Shown piece by piece: positions 34,133 to 43,312 of a DNA stretch of 64,000 nucleotides (position 1 is the first letter of the stretch; the number at the start of each line of letters is the position of its first letter). The translations under genes were made by a program, and so were the position numbers. Below the pieces are notes generated by a model. The model did no database searches and was not told where the DNA came from. It was given only the letters and a program-made list of their open reading frames with translations. The DNA comes from Oceanospirillales bacterium (GTDB taxonomy: Bacteria; Pseudomonadota; Gammaproteobacteria; Pseudomonadales; Balneatricaceae), in contig JAAEYW010000001.1 in NCBI GenBank assembly GCA_018223185.1, positions 1 to 64,000 on the forward strand, given 5' to 3'.

Positions 34133-34988
34133 GGTATTGCTCCACTATCTGTTGAATGGCCAGTTCCTGTTTCTGGCGCTGCTGCCAGATACGATAGTCC
34201 TGTTCAACCCGTGAGCGGATATCGGTAAATTCCGGTACCTTTCCGGGGGTATAGTTGCTCAGCATCACCAGGTGCTGACCATAAGCGGATGTCACCGGCC
34301 CCTGCCACTGGTGTCTGTCAGGCTTCATCTGCGAAAGCTGATTCCTGAATGCGTCGCCAAAATGGCTGGCGATGAAATCCGGAGTACGCTCCACATAGTT
34401 GCGGTGATAGAGGAAACGGTCTCCAAACCGGGTTGCCGCGGAAAACTCAACCTGTTGTCCGTTCAGTTGCTGCAACAGATCGGCTGCACGTTGCCGGGCG
34501 GCATCACTGTCGCCAGGATCATTTTTAATGAACACGTGCGTGAAGGTGTAGGAAGCTTCTTCGTAATAATCCTGACGGTGGTCGTTGAAATAGGTCTCCA
34601 CTTTGTCAGCAGCCATGCTGACGGTTTGCTCTGCTACACCCTGCGCAATGAACTCAAGCTTCTGTACTGAGCGACGGCGGATGATGTAATCGTTATCGCT
34701 CATGCCCAGTGCCTGAGCTTCACGATAGAGTGCTTCTTCACGAACAAAGTCATGAATCAATTGCTCCCGTTCATCCCCGGACATTGAGTCCAGACGCTGG
34801 CTGGCGTCTTTGGCATTGAATTGCCTGGCGCGATACTGCATGAAGGTAAGCAAGGCATCCCGGTCAACCACAATGGTGTTTTTATCCAGCTGTTTTTCCT
34901 CGCTGCCGGTCAGGTTGTAGACACCGAACAGACAGACACCGAGCAGCATGAAATGTAATAAGGGATCTTTAATCAGTGTTCTGATCAT
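34113..34988 (-). CDS. Parvulin-type peptidyl-prolyl cis-trans isomerase, membrane-anchored
   Basis: A 291-residue protein with one N-terminal TM anchor (about 11-27), a helical SurA-like N-domain (50-130, DFVREEALYREAQALG) and a parvulin/rotamase domain (about 140-265, YTFTHVFIKND, SAYGQHLVMLSNYTPG). It probably faces the periplasm and assists folding of exported proteins. It starts 3 bases after the DUF3604 gene and overlaps the HupE-like gene, so it looks dedicated to that operon's products and not a general SurA/PpiD. Confidence 0.85.
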   Translation of the reverse strand: MIRTLIKDPLLHFMLLGVCLFGVYNLTGSEEKQLDKNTIVVDRDALLTFMQYRARQFNAKDASQRLDSMSGDEREQLIHDFVREEALYREAQALGMSDNDYIIRRRSVQKLEFIAQGVAEQTVSMAADKVETYFNDHRQDYYEEASYTFTHVFIKNDPGDSDAARQRAADLLQQLNGQQVEFSAATRFGDRFLYHRNYVERTPDFIASHFGDAFRNQLSQMKPDRHQWQGPVTSAYGQHLVMLSNYTPGKVPEFTDIRSRVEQDYRIWQQRQKQELAIQQIVEQYHVEKHL

Positions 34989-34991
34989 GAC

Positions 34992-36866
34992 TCAGTTCTC
35001 CTTTGCCGGTGTGTACCAGATAGGCGAGGTATAAGCGCGTTCCTGTATCCACTTCGGCATTTCGCTTTTCAGCGGCTCGCCGAAATGTTTCTCGTCGTAG
35101 ACGGTCCAGCGCGGGGTTGGGATCTGCAGCACGCGGACATAGTAGAAGGCTCGCTCAGCAACATCGAAATCCGGGTCTGTCCAGGTGGTGGCCAGCTCTG
35201 CAGCACCTATGGTGTTGGTCCAGGTGGCTTGCGCGGGATCGATTGTGTTGCCAATCGCGGCAAGTTTGCCGTTGGCGTCCGGGGTTCGGTCGCCGCTCCA
35301 GGCGACATTGTAAATCTGCTCATGCAGGCTGCCATCACGCTCATGCCAGCCTTTGACGATCTGGACCCGGTCGAGGTTGGCACCGTCCGGGTCGCGGGAG
35401 GCTGTGACCATAAAGCGGGGCGCTTTGCCGGCGGGTGCCTGGGTCAGATCGCCGCCCATGGGTACCCCCTTGGTGTAGCCACGATCCACGTAGTCGGGAT
35501 AGTTCGCCTCATTATCGTCGAACTCCCAGCCGCCGAAGAAGCGCACGCTCATGCGCGGGCCGGTGGTGGCGTAGGTTTCACGCCGCTTAATGGCGTCGAA
35601 CAGCGCGGTTCGGGTGTTTTCCGTAGCCCAGACCGCGGCATAGCCGGCTGCTGCTGTTTCATCGACACTGAGCGAGTACACCTTGCCCTGTTTACCCTCG
35701 GTATAGGCCTCTATCTCCGCACGTTTGGCACTGGGTTCGAAGACAGAGAACTTGCCCCAAAAATTGTTTTCCTCCACTGCCGACAGGCTGGTATGGGCGT
35801 CAGTACTGCCAATCATGCCGAACTTGAACGGGTTTACGCCCAGTTTGGCCTCCTGTTGTAGTCCCAGTTTAAGGGCGGAACGGGCGTATTCGTAGGGCAG
35901 CATATTGCTTTGTTTGAGAGCGATGCCTATCAGATTGCCCTTGTCCCAGGTTTCGAAGTCGGCAAATTCGTCATCGGGTGATAACTCAGGGTGTGTTTCT
36001 CCATCCCCCTTGATTTGGGTGACTTCAACCACGGGCTCCCAGCGGCTGCGAGTTTCGGCATACTGACGTGTCAGTGGTTGTCCGTTTCTGTCGGTCAGCG
36101 CAAACATCAAACCGTTGCTGACGTTGCCATTGTGCGGGATAGCCAGCACACGACCACCGGTTTTGTTCTCGTAATCCTGCAGGTAGCGCCAGAGATCTTC
36201 CGGGTCTTCGCTGTCAAACGAAGAGAATGGCAGTACCTGTCCAGCCTTGCTGGCATCATCGGAGAACAGGACAACACGATGGAGATTGTCTCCACCGGGC
36301 ATGGTCGTCCACTCGTAGCCTATAAATGCGGTAAATTTGCCGGGGTCATTAAACTTATCTGCCGCAGCGACGATATCATCCCAGGCACTGCGCTCCACGT
36401 CGGCATTGGCCAGACTTTTGTGGTTGTTGTCGATGTCGTGATGCAGTTCGAATAAGGCTTTAAGTGATTCACTGCCACCGGCTTTCAGCATCTCGGCCCA
36501 GCGCTTACCAATGGGGTCTTTTAGCAGATCATCATTACCCGCGGTCAGCATGGGGATCAGGCCAAGGTATTCCGCATGATCAGAGACCATCAGGAAGTCC
36601 AGCGGCCGGTTGAGTTTAGCAATCATACCGTTGTGGGCTTTGATCTCCTCGCCGCGGGCGAAGCGGTAGGCTTCCTCGGGTCCTAATCCCTTGTTGCCCA
36701 TCATGGCAGCATCAAAGGAGTAACTGGTGTGCAGGTGGGTGTCACCCCAGTACATCTGTTGTGGGAAGGTCTTGCTGGTCAGCGGCGAGTAGAAGTTCTC
36801 CTCCGCCTGAGCGGCGAAGGAGAATAGCGTGGCTGAAATGATGACTGAGAGAGTTGTTTTTATCAT
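34992..36866 (-). CDS. Secreted DUF3604 (PHP-like) protein, copy 2
   Basis: A 624-residue exported protein (Sec signal peptide, cleavage near AQA-EE around residue 21) of family DUF3604. PHP-type metal motifs are clear: YWGDTHLHTSY (H-x-H), VSDHAEYL, AIPHNGNVSNG and GSTDAHTSLS. This suggests a multinuclear metal-dependent hydrolase of the amidohydrolase/PHP kind. The biochemical role of DUF3604 is not established. It is closely related to the adjacent 36904-38709 product (tandem duplication, 37-base gap) and co-transcribed with a periplasmic PPIase and a HupE-like permease. The product probably acts in the periplasm or outside. Confidence 0.9.
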   Translation of the reverse strand: MIKTTLSVIISATLFSFAAQAEENFYSPLTSKTFPQQMYWGDTHLHTSYSFDAAMMGNKGLGPEEAYRFARGEEIKAHNGMIAKLNRPLDFLMVSDHAEYLGLIPMLTAGNDDLLKDPIGKRWAEMLKAGGSESLKALFELHHDIDNNHKSLANADVERSAWDDIVAAADKFNDPGKFTAFIGYEWTTMPGGDNLHRVVLFSDDASKAGQVLPFSSFDSEDPEDLWRYLQDYENKTGGRVLAIPHNGNVSNGLMFALTDRNGQPLTRQYAETRSRWEPVVEVTQIKGDGETHPELSPDDEFADFETWDKGNLIGIALKQSNMLPYEYARSALKLGLQQEAKLGVNPFKFGMIGSTDAHTSLSAVEENNFWGKFSVFEPSAKRAEIEAYTEGKQGKVYSLSVDETAAAGYAAVWATENTRTALFDAIKRRETYATTGPRMSVRFFGGWEFDDNEANYPDYVDRGYTKGVPMGGDLTQAPAGKAPRFMVTASRDPDGANLDRVQIVKGWHERDGSLHEQIYNVAWSGDRTPDANGKLAAIGNTIDPAQATWTNTIGAAELATTWTDPDFDVAERAFYYVRVLQIPTPRWTVYDEKHFGEPLKSEMPKWIQERAYTSPIWYTPAKEN

Positions 36867-36903
36867 TGTTATGCTCAGTAGTTAGTTAGTTAGAGTGATT
36901 CGT

Positions 36904-38709
36904 TCAGGGCGTGTACCAGATCGGTGAGGAGTAGGCGCGCTCCTGAATGGTGGCCGGATGATTCACGTCGTCCCGGGGTTTGCCCAGCGCGACGGCGTCC
37001 AGCATGGTGTGGCGTGGTGTTGGAATCTGCAGCACCCGCAGGTAATAGAATGCCCGCTGGCTGGCATCGAACTCCGGATCCTGCCAGACAGTGACCAGCT
37101 CTTCGTCACCGATGCTGTTACGGTAGTGTCCGGTCTCAAGATTGACGGTGTTTCCCACCGGTAGTGTATCGGCTCCCAGATCTTCACGACCGTCGGAAAG
37201 GGCGACGTTGAACACTTTCTCATGGCTATTGCCGTCAGCGTCGAGCCAGCCCTTGACCATCTGTACCCGGTCCAGATTGGCGTCATCAGGATCCTTGACC
37301 GCCTGAATCAGGAAAGAAGGCGTCTTGCCCTCAGGCGCATGACTCAGGTCTCCGCCCATGGCGACTCCCTTGCCATAGCCAACCCCCGCCAGGTCATTGT
37401 CGCTTGCGTCTGTGGCGTTGAAATCAAATCCCCCGAACAGGCGCACCTGCATGCGAGGTCCGGTGGTGGCGTAGACCTCTTTGCGTTTGAAGGCGGCAAA
37501 CAGGGACTCACGGGTGTTCTGTTCTGCCCACACAGCTACCATACCGGCGGCGGACATGCTCCAGCCGTCGGCATGGGGGGTGGTTTCCTTATCCTTGTTT
37601 TCGGGGATGGAATCCAGTCCGAACTTGCCCCAGAAGTTGGGTTCGCTGGCGGTGCTCAGGCCCGTGTGGGAATCGGTGGAACCGATCATGCCGAACTTGA
37701 ACGGGTTGGCGCCGGTTTTGGCGTCGATTTCCAGTCCTCGTTTCAGCGCACTGCGGGCGTAGTTACTGGCCTGGTCTGCCTCCTCAGCTTGTTCTTTGGC
37801 GCCAAAGGTCATGACGTGGTCGAAGGTTTCGAATTCGGCAAAGGAGTCATTTGGTGACAGGCTTGAACGGGTTTCTGAATCGCCCTTGATCTGGGTGACT
37901 TCGGCAACCGGTTCCCAGCGCATTCGGGTACGGGCATAGCTGGCACTGATCGGGTGGCCATTGCTGTCCACGTCGTTGAACATCAGGCCGTTACTGATAT
38001 TGGAGTTGTGTGGAATGGCAACGAAGTCGGCCCCGGTTTCACCGGATGTTTTGTCCAGCCAGTTCCAGAAGTCTTCGGGCCGATTACTGTCAGTGGAGGA
38101 GTAGGGCAGAAACTGCTTGGCGGTATCGCCGTTTTTATCGGTAAAGACGATACGGTGCAGGTTGGCGCCGCCGGGCATGGAGGACCACTCCCAGCCGATA
38201 AAGGTGGTGAAGGTGCCTGGCTCATTATTGGTCTCGGCGGCGGCAATGATCTTGTCCCAGACCGGTTGGCGAATCGCCTGCGTCAGAAGATCATCATACG
38301 GTTGGCCTTTTACGATTGAGCCAGCGGCATCGTAATAGACTGATTTGGAGCCCTTGGTATCCCACATCTCAAGCAGGCGCTTACCGTTTTCAGAATTTTC
38401 CAGTACCGAGCTTTTATCGCGAACCAGCTGCATCAGGCCCATGTACTCCGCATGGTCTGCCACCACCAGGAAGTCGAGTGGGCGGTTCAGCTGAACCCGG
38501 ACGCGGTTGAAGGGATGGATGACCGGCTGTCCTTTGGCGAAACGGTAAGCGGTGTCGGGATCGAGAGTTTCATTACCCATGGCGAAGGCATCGCCTGAGT
38601 ACGAGCTGTGCAGATGAGTATCGCCCCAGTAAAGCTGGGTTGGGGCCGCATATGTATAGGGTACTGCCATACTGGCAACTGCAATACTGATCAGCGTTTT
38701 CTTTATCAT
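36904..38709 (-). CDS. Secreted DUF3604 (PHP-like) protein, copy 1
   Basis: A 601-residue exported protein (signal peptide to about residue 21, TYA-AP) with the same DUF3604 signature: YWGDTHLHSSYSGDA, VADHAEYMGL, AIPHNSNISNGLMF and GSTDSHTGLS. It is the first gene of a five-gene minus-strand run (two DUF3604, PPIase, HupE-like, VOC). It is similar along its whole length to the downstream copy yet diverged enough that different substrates are possible. Its promoter region carries operator-like site 6, 75 bases upstream, with a good -10 (TATAAC). Function is unknown; a hydrolase is inferred from the metal motifs. Confidence 0.9.
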   Translation of the reverse strand: MIKKTLISIAVASMAVPYTYAAPTQLYWGDTHLHSSYSGDAFAMGNETLDPDTAYRFAKGQPVIHPFNRVRVQLNRPLDFLVVADHAEYMGLMQLVRDKSSVLENSENGKRLLEMWDTKGSKSVYYDAAGSIVKGQPYDDLLTQAIRQPVWDKIIAAAETNNEPGTFTTFIGWEWSSMPGGANLHRIVFTDKNGDTAKQFLPYSSTDSNRPEDFWNWLDKTSGETGADFVAIPHNSNISNGLMFNDVDSNGHPISASYARTRMRWEPVAEVTQIKGDSETRSSLSPNDSFAEFETFDHVMTFGAKEQAEEADQASNYARSALKRGLEIDAKTGANPFKFGMIGSTDSHTGLSTASEPNFWGKFGLDSIPENKDKETTPHADGWSMSAAGMVAVWAEQNTRESLFAAFKRKEVYATTGPRMQVRLFGGFDFNATDASDNDLAGVGYGKGVAMGGDLSHAPEGKTPSFLIQAVKDPDDANLDRVQMVKGWLDADGNSHEKVFNVALSDGREDLGADTLPVGNTVNLETGHYRNSIGDEELVTVWQDPEFDASQRAFYYLRVLQIPTPRHTMLDAVALGKPRDDVNHPATIQERAYSSPIWYTP

Positions 38710-38784
38710 TGTTATATTCCTGAAGGCATCTGAAAGTAAAGAGATGTGAGCATTTCAGGTTATAGAAACGTTAGCGCTTTGTAG

Positions 38785-38820
38785 TTGATAAAATATGCAA
38801 GGCATTTGACTATTTATGAC
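38785..38820 (-). promoter_or_regulatory. AraC-type operator-like direct repeat, site 6
   Basis: TTGATA-AAATA-TGCA at 38785 and TTGACT-ATTTA-TGAC at 38806 have an exact 21-bp period. The strongest -10 of the set, TATAAC, begins 20 bases beyond it on the transcribed strand. It is 75 bases upstream of the first DUF3604 gene and after the stop of the BatD-like gene. Confidence 0.7.
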
Positions 38821-38863
38821 AAATTGTCGAGGTGGGGGATTGCTGAAAACAGAAGGCAGGTGT

Positions 38864-40117
38864 TTATTTCTGCTGTTTTTTGGACGGAGCAAGGCGAGTT
38901 AACACGCGATATTGATACCCCTTGTGTTTCTGCTTACGTCTGAGTGCCAGCCACAGGCGGAAGACGGCACTTTTATTCGGATTATCGGACATAATGAGCG
39001 CGGTATCTTGCTGTAAGCGTGAGGAACCCGGATTATGGCGGAATGCAGTGTGTCCTGTTGCTTCATAAAGTCTGCGGTAAAGCAGGGTACGGCATTGGGG
39101 CCAGTCTCCCCGGTAGGCGGATGTGAACAGAGACAGGTACTTGTTACCTGAGTGAACGTGCAGACCGTACCTCAAACGAAAAATTATGTAGCAGAAAACC
39201 AGCAGTATCAGAGTGCTCAGGGTGATGGTCATCGAATGTTGTCGAAGCCAGGATATAGGGGTGTGCCTGACCTCTAACGTCCGACCAGCCAGAGTCAATT
39301 CCTTTAAGATGTGGTCATCGGTATCCCACCATAAAATCCGGAGATCTGGAATGACAGTTTTGCCACCCTGCTGGACAATGTAGGTGGTTTTTTCACTGCG
39401 GCTGGCGGTGCGCGTACCACGTTGGTTTGTGTCATTAAACTGACTCGGCGAGATATAAGTCTGAAAGGAATCGTTCAGTGTACGATCCGTTAGATTTGGC
39501 AGCAGTACTGACAGGCTATCTTCAGCTTCCAGTTGCACAGTACGGATCAGGCTGTCTCCTGTCTGAAGGGGCTCATTGCTGAATTGCCATGCCTGCTGTA
39601 ATCGTACATCAGGTGCTGCGATCCATACGCTTTGCGATGTGATGTGTGGCGATGGGCTCATGGCGCTGAAGTGGAAGGCGGGTGTCATCAAAGTGGTGTT
39701 AACTCTGTTGCCTGACGGCAGTGAAACCTGAACGTACACCGGTGTAGAGGGAATAAAATATTCACCTGATCTGGATGCAAACATCGGGATTTCAATTTGT
39801 TGATGGGACCAGGTTTGCCCTGCTTTCTGACTGCTGTAATTGAACAGAGTCTGGTGATTTTTCATTGCAAGCAGATTGGGAACGATGATTTTTCCTATAC
39901 GAGGACCTGCGCCGAACCAGGTGGGCGTGGTAATATCGATGTGCAGGGTGATGAGCTCGTTAACCGACACCTGTGGCAGGTTTTTGCCGGTTACCGTACT
40001 GATCCAGCAATCGATGAGTACCGTCGCTTCAGCGGAATCGGGGGCTTCAGTTGCCCAGACAGTTCCAACGGTCGAGAGGAGGGACAGACTCAAGAGTAGT
40101 GACATGAGTAATTGCAA
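38864..40117 (-). CDS. BatD-like membrane protein of the MoxR-VWA operon
   Basis: About 417 residues: a signal peptide, an extracytoplasmic region of beta-sandwich type (about 35-300 in the longest reading) and one TM segment followed by a basic cytoplasmic tail. It matches BatD/oxygen-tolerance proteins in architecture and operon position, though sequence is weakly conserved. The TTG at 40117 is preferred because GGAG lies ten bases before it and the previous gene's TAA is four bases away; the ATG at 40105 is an alternative. A frame to 40201 starts with TTG, has no site and adds a hydrophilic tail ahead of the signal peptide. It is the last gene of the operon. Confidence 0.75.
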   Translation of the reverse strand: MQLLMSLLLSLSLLSTVGTVWATEAPDSAEATVLIDCWISTVTGKNLPQVSVNELITLHIDITTPTWFGAGPRIGKIIVPNLLAMKNHQTLFNYSSQKAGQTWSHQQIEIPMFASRSGEYFIPSTPVYVQVSLPSGNRVNTTLMTPAFHFSAMSPSPHITSQSVWIAAPDVRLQQAWQFSNEPLQTGDSLIRTVQLEAEDSLSVLLPNLTDRTLNDSFQTYISPSQFNDTNQRGTRTASRSEKTTYIVQQGGKTVIPDLRILWWDTDDHILKELTLAGRTLEVRHTPISWLRQHSMTITLSTLILLVFCYIIFRLRYGLHVHSGNKYLSLFTSAYRGDWPQCRTLLYRRLYEATGHTAFRHNPGSSRLQQDTALIMSDNPNKSAVFRLWLALRRKQKHKGYQYRVLTRLAPSKKQQK

Positions 40118-40121
40118 TGGC

Positions 40122-41798
40122 TTACTGCTCCAGTTGTTGTCGGTATTGAATGCTGAACTTTGATTGAAGAAATGCTTTCGGGTTGGCTTCGACTCGCTCA
40201 AGCCATCGCTTGGTCAGACTATCATCGGCTAATAACTGTTCTGCTGTGGGTCTTTGTACTCGCAGCTCCTCTTCGGCGACCCGTTCCTCTGCGCCATCCG
40301 CCGTTTGTGGCTCATCACCGAGTTCAAACGAACTTTCACTGGCTGCATCGGGCCCCTTCGACTGGCTCTCAGAAAAACGATTAATCTCTTCGATCAATGC
40401 TTCAATTTCAGCCAGGTTATGCCGGGCATCAGCGTAGCCTGGGTGAACTCGAATGATCTCCTGCAACAGGCTACGGGCCGCAATATACTCTCGCTGCCGG
40501 GCAAGCGCATTGGCGGCATTGAGTGCCTGCGTCTTATCATTGGACTGCATAAATATAGCGTGGGACTCAGCGAAGTGTGAGGCATAGTAGAATGCAACGC
40601 CTTTATGCAGTATGTCTTCAAAGTGTTGTGCCGCCAGCAGGTATTTACCCTGATTGAAATACCACTGGCCCTGCTGATCAGGAGTTAACCAAAGATCCAT
40701 CCATAATTGTTGGGCTTGCGCTGTCCACGACACCTGTTGGGCAGGTGTTAGCTGAGCAGTTGGTCCTCCGTTGGTAACTTCCTGAGCGTAGCTGCTGGCA
40801 GGGTTAACTAACAATCCATAAATACTGAGTCCGGCAATGGCCCACTGCACTATCCAGCCGCGGCGGAACCACAGTAACATCAGCAACATGATCGGGATGA
40901 GCAGGTAATAGCCCATATCCTGCCAGGGAATATCACTCTTGAGATTCAGTGATGACTGATAGTCGATCTGACGCCTGACCCACAGAACGTCATCGTTATC
41001 TATGCTGACTATATGAATCTGCCCGTTGGCCTGATCGGCAAGGGTTTTCAGGTGATCATAATTAAGTGGCAGCTTGCTGGATCGGTCGGGATTGCCCATG
41101 GCCAGTATCAGTAGTTGGTGGGGAGTGTTGGCAAAAAAATGACTGAGTTGCCCCAATCCCGGCTGCGTGACATCGTTGGAGATTAAAAGGACGGTGCCAG
41201 GCTGGGTGTTCTGGTTAAGCAACGTTTTTAGCAATCGCAGTGTACTGGCACTGTTTTTACCAGATTTAGGCATTATCTCCGGTGACAGAGCTTCAAGCAT
41301 CGGTTTGAAAACAGCGCTGTCGCGGGTTAGTGGCATTGCCAGATGAGCACTGCCAGCATAGACAATCAGCGCTGTTTCACCACCGATACGAAGATTCAGC
41401 AGGTCGAGAATCTTATGCTTGGCTCTTGTCAGGCGATCCAGAGGGATATCCTGCTCCAGCATCGCTTCACTGTTATCCAACAAGATAATCAATGGCGTTT
41501 TGTCCTCCCTGAAGGGGGAAGGTTGCCGTTCCCAGGTGGGGCCTGCGCATACGATAGCGCCTAACAGACTGATAAAGGCCAGAGTGTGCAGAGGATAGTG
41601 ACGTTTCCAGTTAGCTCCCTCAACCGTGAGTGCCTGATGCAGATGTTTAGGTAGTGCCTTTTGCCACTGGGCGCTTGAATCGCCCCTCTTATACTGCAGA
41701 TAAAACAGACCTGCGAATGGCAGAATCGTCAGTAACCACCAGGGGCGTATGAAGTGAAATTGTTGAGCTATGGCTTGCAGGTTTGACAGATCAGTCAT
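40122..41798 (-). CDS. VWA-domain protein with TPR-like C-terminus (BatB/BatC-like fusion)
   Basis: A 558-residue inner-membrane protein with TM segments near 20-35 and 70-88, a VWA domain (about 100-280), another TM segment (about 310-335) and TPR-like helical repeats (about 395-490). A charged Glu/Asp-rich tail follows. The MIDAS motif is DNSEA (Asp108, Ser110, Ala112) instead of D-x-S-x-S, so metal-dependent ligand binding may be altered or lost. The layout is that of BatB and BatC joined. GGAG precedes the ATG, which overlaps the upstream VWA gene by eight bases. Confidence 0.85.
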   Translation of the reverse strand: MTDLSNLQAIAQQFHFIRPWWLLTILPFAGLFYLQYKRGDSSAQWQKALPKHLHQALTVEGANWKRHYPLHTLAFISLLGAIVCAGPTWERQPSPFREDKTPLIILLDNSEAMLEQDIPLDRLTRAKHKILDLLNLRIGGETALIVYAGSAHLAMPLTRDSAVFKPMLEALSPEIMPKSGKNSASTLRLLKTLLNQNTQPGTVLLISNDVTQPGLGQLSHFFANTPHQLLILAMGNPDRSSKLPLNYDHLKTLADQANGQIHIVSIDNDDVLWVRRQIDYQSSLNLKSDIPWQDMGYYLLIPIMLLMLLWFRRGWIVQWAIAGLSIYGLLVNPASSYAQEVTNGGPTAQLTPAQQVSWTAQAQQLWMDLWLTPDQQGQWYFNQGKYLLAAQHFEDILHKGVAFYYASHFAESHAIFMQSNDKTQALNAANALARQREYIAARSLLQEIIRVHPGYADARHNLAEIEALIEEINRFSESQSKGPDAASESSFELGDEPQTADGAEERVAEEELRVQRPTAEQLLADDSLTKRWLERVEANPKAFLQSKFSIQYRQQLEQ

Positions 41799-42798
41799 GG
41801 TGCACTCTCCGGTGTCTGCGATGTTTCAGCATCGCTAAGGAAAATGCAGTCAGGTAGATGATAACGATGATCATCATCAGGTAGGGGTGCAATGATATTT
41901 TTGGCTGATAGGTCTGGCTTTTATATAGCGCGGGTTCCAGTTCATTGATGGTGTCGTAGGCCTGATCCAGGCTGGCTGTATTGAGTGCCTGAAAAGCCCG
42001 ACCGCCGGTTGTTTCAGCAATCAGCCTGATAGTGTCCATATTGAGTGCAGTTTCTCCGACAGTCTCAGGGTCGCCCATTGCAATGATATGCACTTTAACT
42101 CCCTTGGCTCGTGCCACCTGAGCAGCGTCTTCTGGGGGAATGTAGCTGCCAGTATCATTTCCATCAGTTAGAATGATCGTCATCTTTTCTGCGGCGTCGA
42201 TACCGGCACTGTCTTCCAGAAGTACTTTAATCGCCAGCCCCAGTGCGTCTCCCAGATGAGTACTTTGTCCCGCCATGGGAACCTGAGCTTCATTCAGCAG
42301 TGATAGCCAGACTGTATGGTCTGCGGTGAAAGGTGCCTGAATGAAGGCCGCATCAGCGAACAGAATCAGCCCAAGCCTGTCACCGGATCTTGCTGCTGAA
42401 AAGTCTTTTAAAACGTGCTTAACCGCCTCCAGACGACTGATCTTATCGTCGCTTGCTGAAGTGAAATCGGTGGTTTCCATCGATCCCGATAGATCCACGG
42501 CAATCATTACATCGCGGCCATATTGCTGTTGATGCTGAGGGGGGGCTAACCATACAGGTTTGGCAACGGCCAATACGATCAGCAACCAGGACAGAATGAG
42601 TGCCGCGCGCTGCCAGAGCGCAGCAGGTAGAATACTGGCTCCCGGTTCAGGTCTTTCGTCGATCACTTCCAGCAGGACACTGAAAAACGGCACCTTAATA
42701 GCGGAGCGCCGGGTTTTATAGCCCGGAGAAAACCAGTATACGAGTAAGGGCAGCGGGGTAATCAGCAACCACAAAGGATACGCCAGCTCAATATTCAT
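41791..42798 (-). CDS. VWA-domain membrane protein (BatA-like)
   Basis: About 335 residues: two TM segments (about 8-24 and 65-85), a VWA domain (about 95-275) with a canonical MIDAS (DLSGS, Asp102-Ser106) and a C-terminal TM segment (about 305-325). BatA-type proteins partner MoxR ATPases. The start is the ATG at 42798, which overlaps the preceding TGA (ATGA); an upstream frame to 42855 would reach into that gene. The intact MIDAS contrasts with the degenerate one in the next protein, suggesting that this copy does the metal-dependent binding. Confidence 0.88.
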   Translation of the reverse strand: MNIELAYPLWLLITPLPLLVYWFSPGYKTRRSAIKVPFFSVLLEVIDERPEPGASILPAALWQRAALILSWLLIVLAVAKPVWLAPPQHQQQYGRDVMIAVDLSGSMETTDFTSASDDKISRLEAVKHVLKDFSAARSGDRLGLILFADAAFIQAPFTADHTVWLSLLNEAQVPMAGQSTHLGDALGLAIKVLLEDSAGIDAAEKMTIILTDGNDTGSYIPPEDAAQVARAKGVKVHIIAMGDPETVGETALNMDTIRLIAETTGGRAFQALNTASLDQAYDTINELEPALYKSQTYQPKISLHPYLMMIIVIIYLTAFSLAMLKHRRHRRVHHD

Positions 42799-43310
42799 GA
42801 TGGCCACCAGTTGAGCCCATTCGGCTGATCGGGGTTTCTGTGCGAGATGATCCACGCATACGTCAAGGCGTAAAGCATATGCTCATCCGGCTCTGACAGG
42901 GTCAAAGAGGGATTCAGTAATGACTCAATCCAGCGTTGCCCAAGCTCGGAGTCGAACTTGTGTCTTAGTTTGGCACTACTGTCCAGATAGGAGAAAAACG
43001 ACATATCCAGCCGGGCAGCTACTGCGGGTTCTACGTAGGCGGCAGTAACTTTTAATATATGAAACAGGCTATCGGGGGTGCAGGAAGCGTTTCGTTGAAG
43101 TTGTTTCAGGGCATAAAGTGCTTCGCGACGATAGCGGTTAAAGCGATAAATTTTCACTCGGTGGTATAGCCAGAGAGTGACCAGGATCAGCAATAGCAGA
43201 CCGAGTATTTTCCAGCCTGTGGTCTGTGGCCACCAGGAGATTGATGTGGGGTTGGCAACATCGATCATGTTGCTCAATACGTGCCATTCGGGAGGCTGTT
43301 GAAGTGCCAT
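42795..43310 (-). CDS. DUF4381 membrane protein
   Basis: A 171-residue protein with one TM segment (about 34-54) after a short extracytoplasmic N-terminus containing a conserved-looking SWWPQTTGW, and a helical cytoplasmic domain rich in basic residues. DUF4381 genes are regular members of MoxR-DUF58-VWA operons, always between DUF58 and BatA; no activity is known. It is spaced 2 bases from the DUF58 stop and joined to the VWA gene by an ATGA overlap. Confidence 0.85.
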   Translation of the reverse strand: MALQQPPEWHVLSNMIDVANPTSISWWPQTTGWKILGLLLLILVTLWLYHRVKIYRFNRYRREALYALKQLQRNASCTPDSLFHILKVTAAYVEPAVAARLDMSFFSYLDSSAKLRHKFDSELGQRWIESLLNPSLTLSEPDEHMLYALTYAWIISHRNPDQPNGLNWWPS

Positions 43311-43312
43311 GA

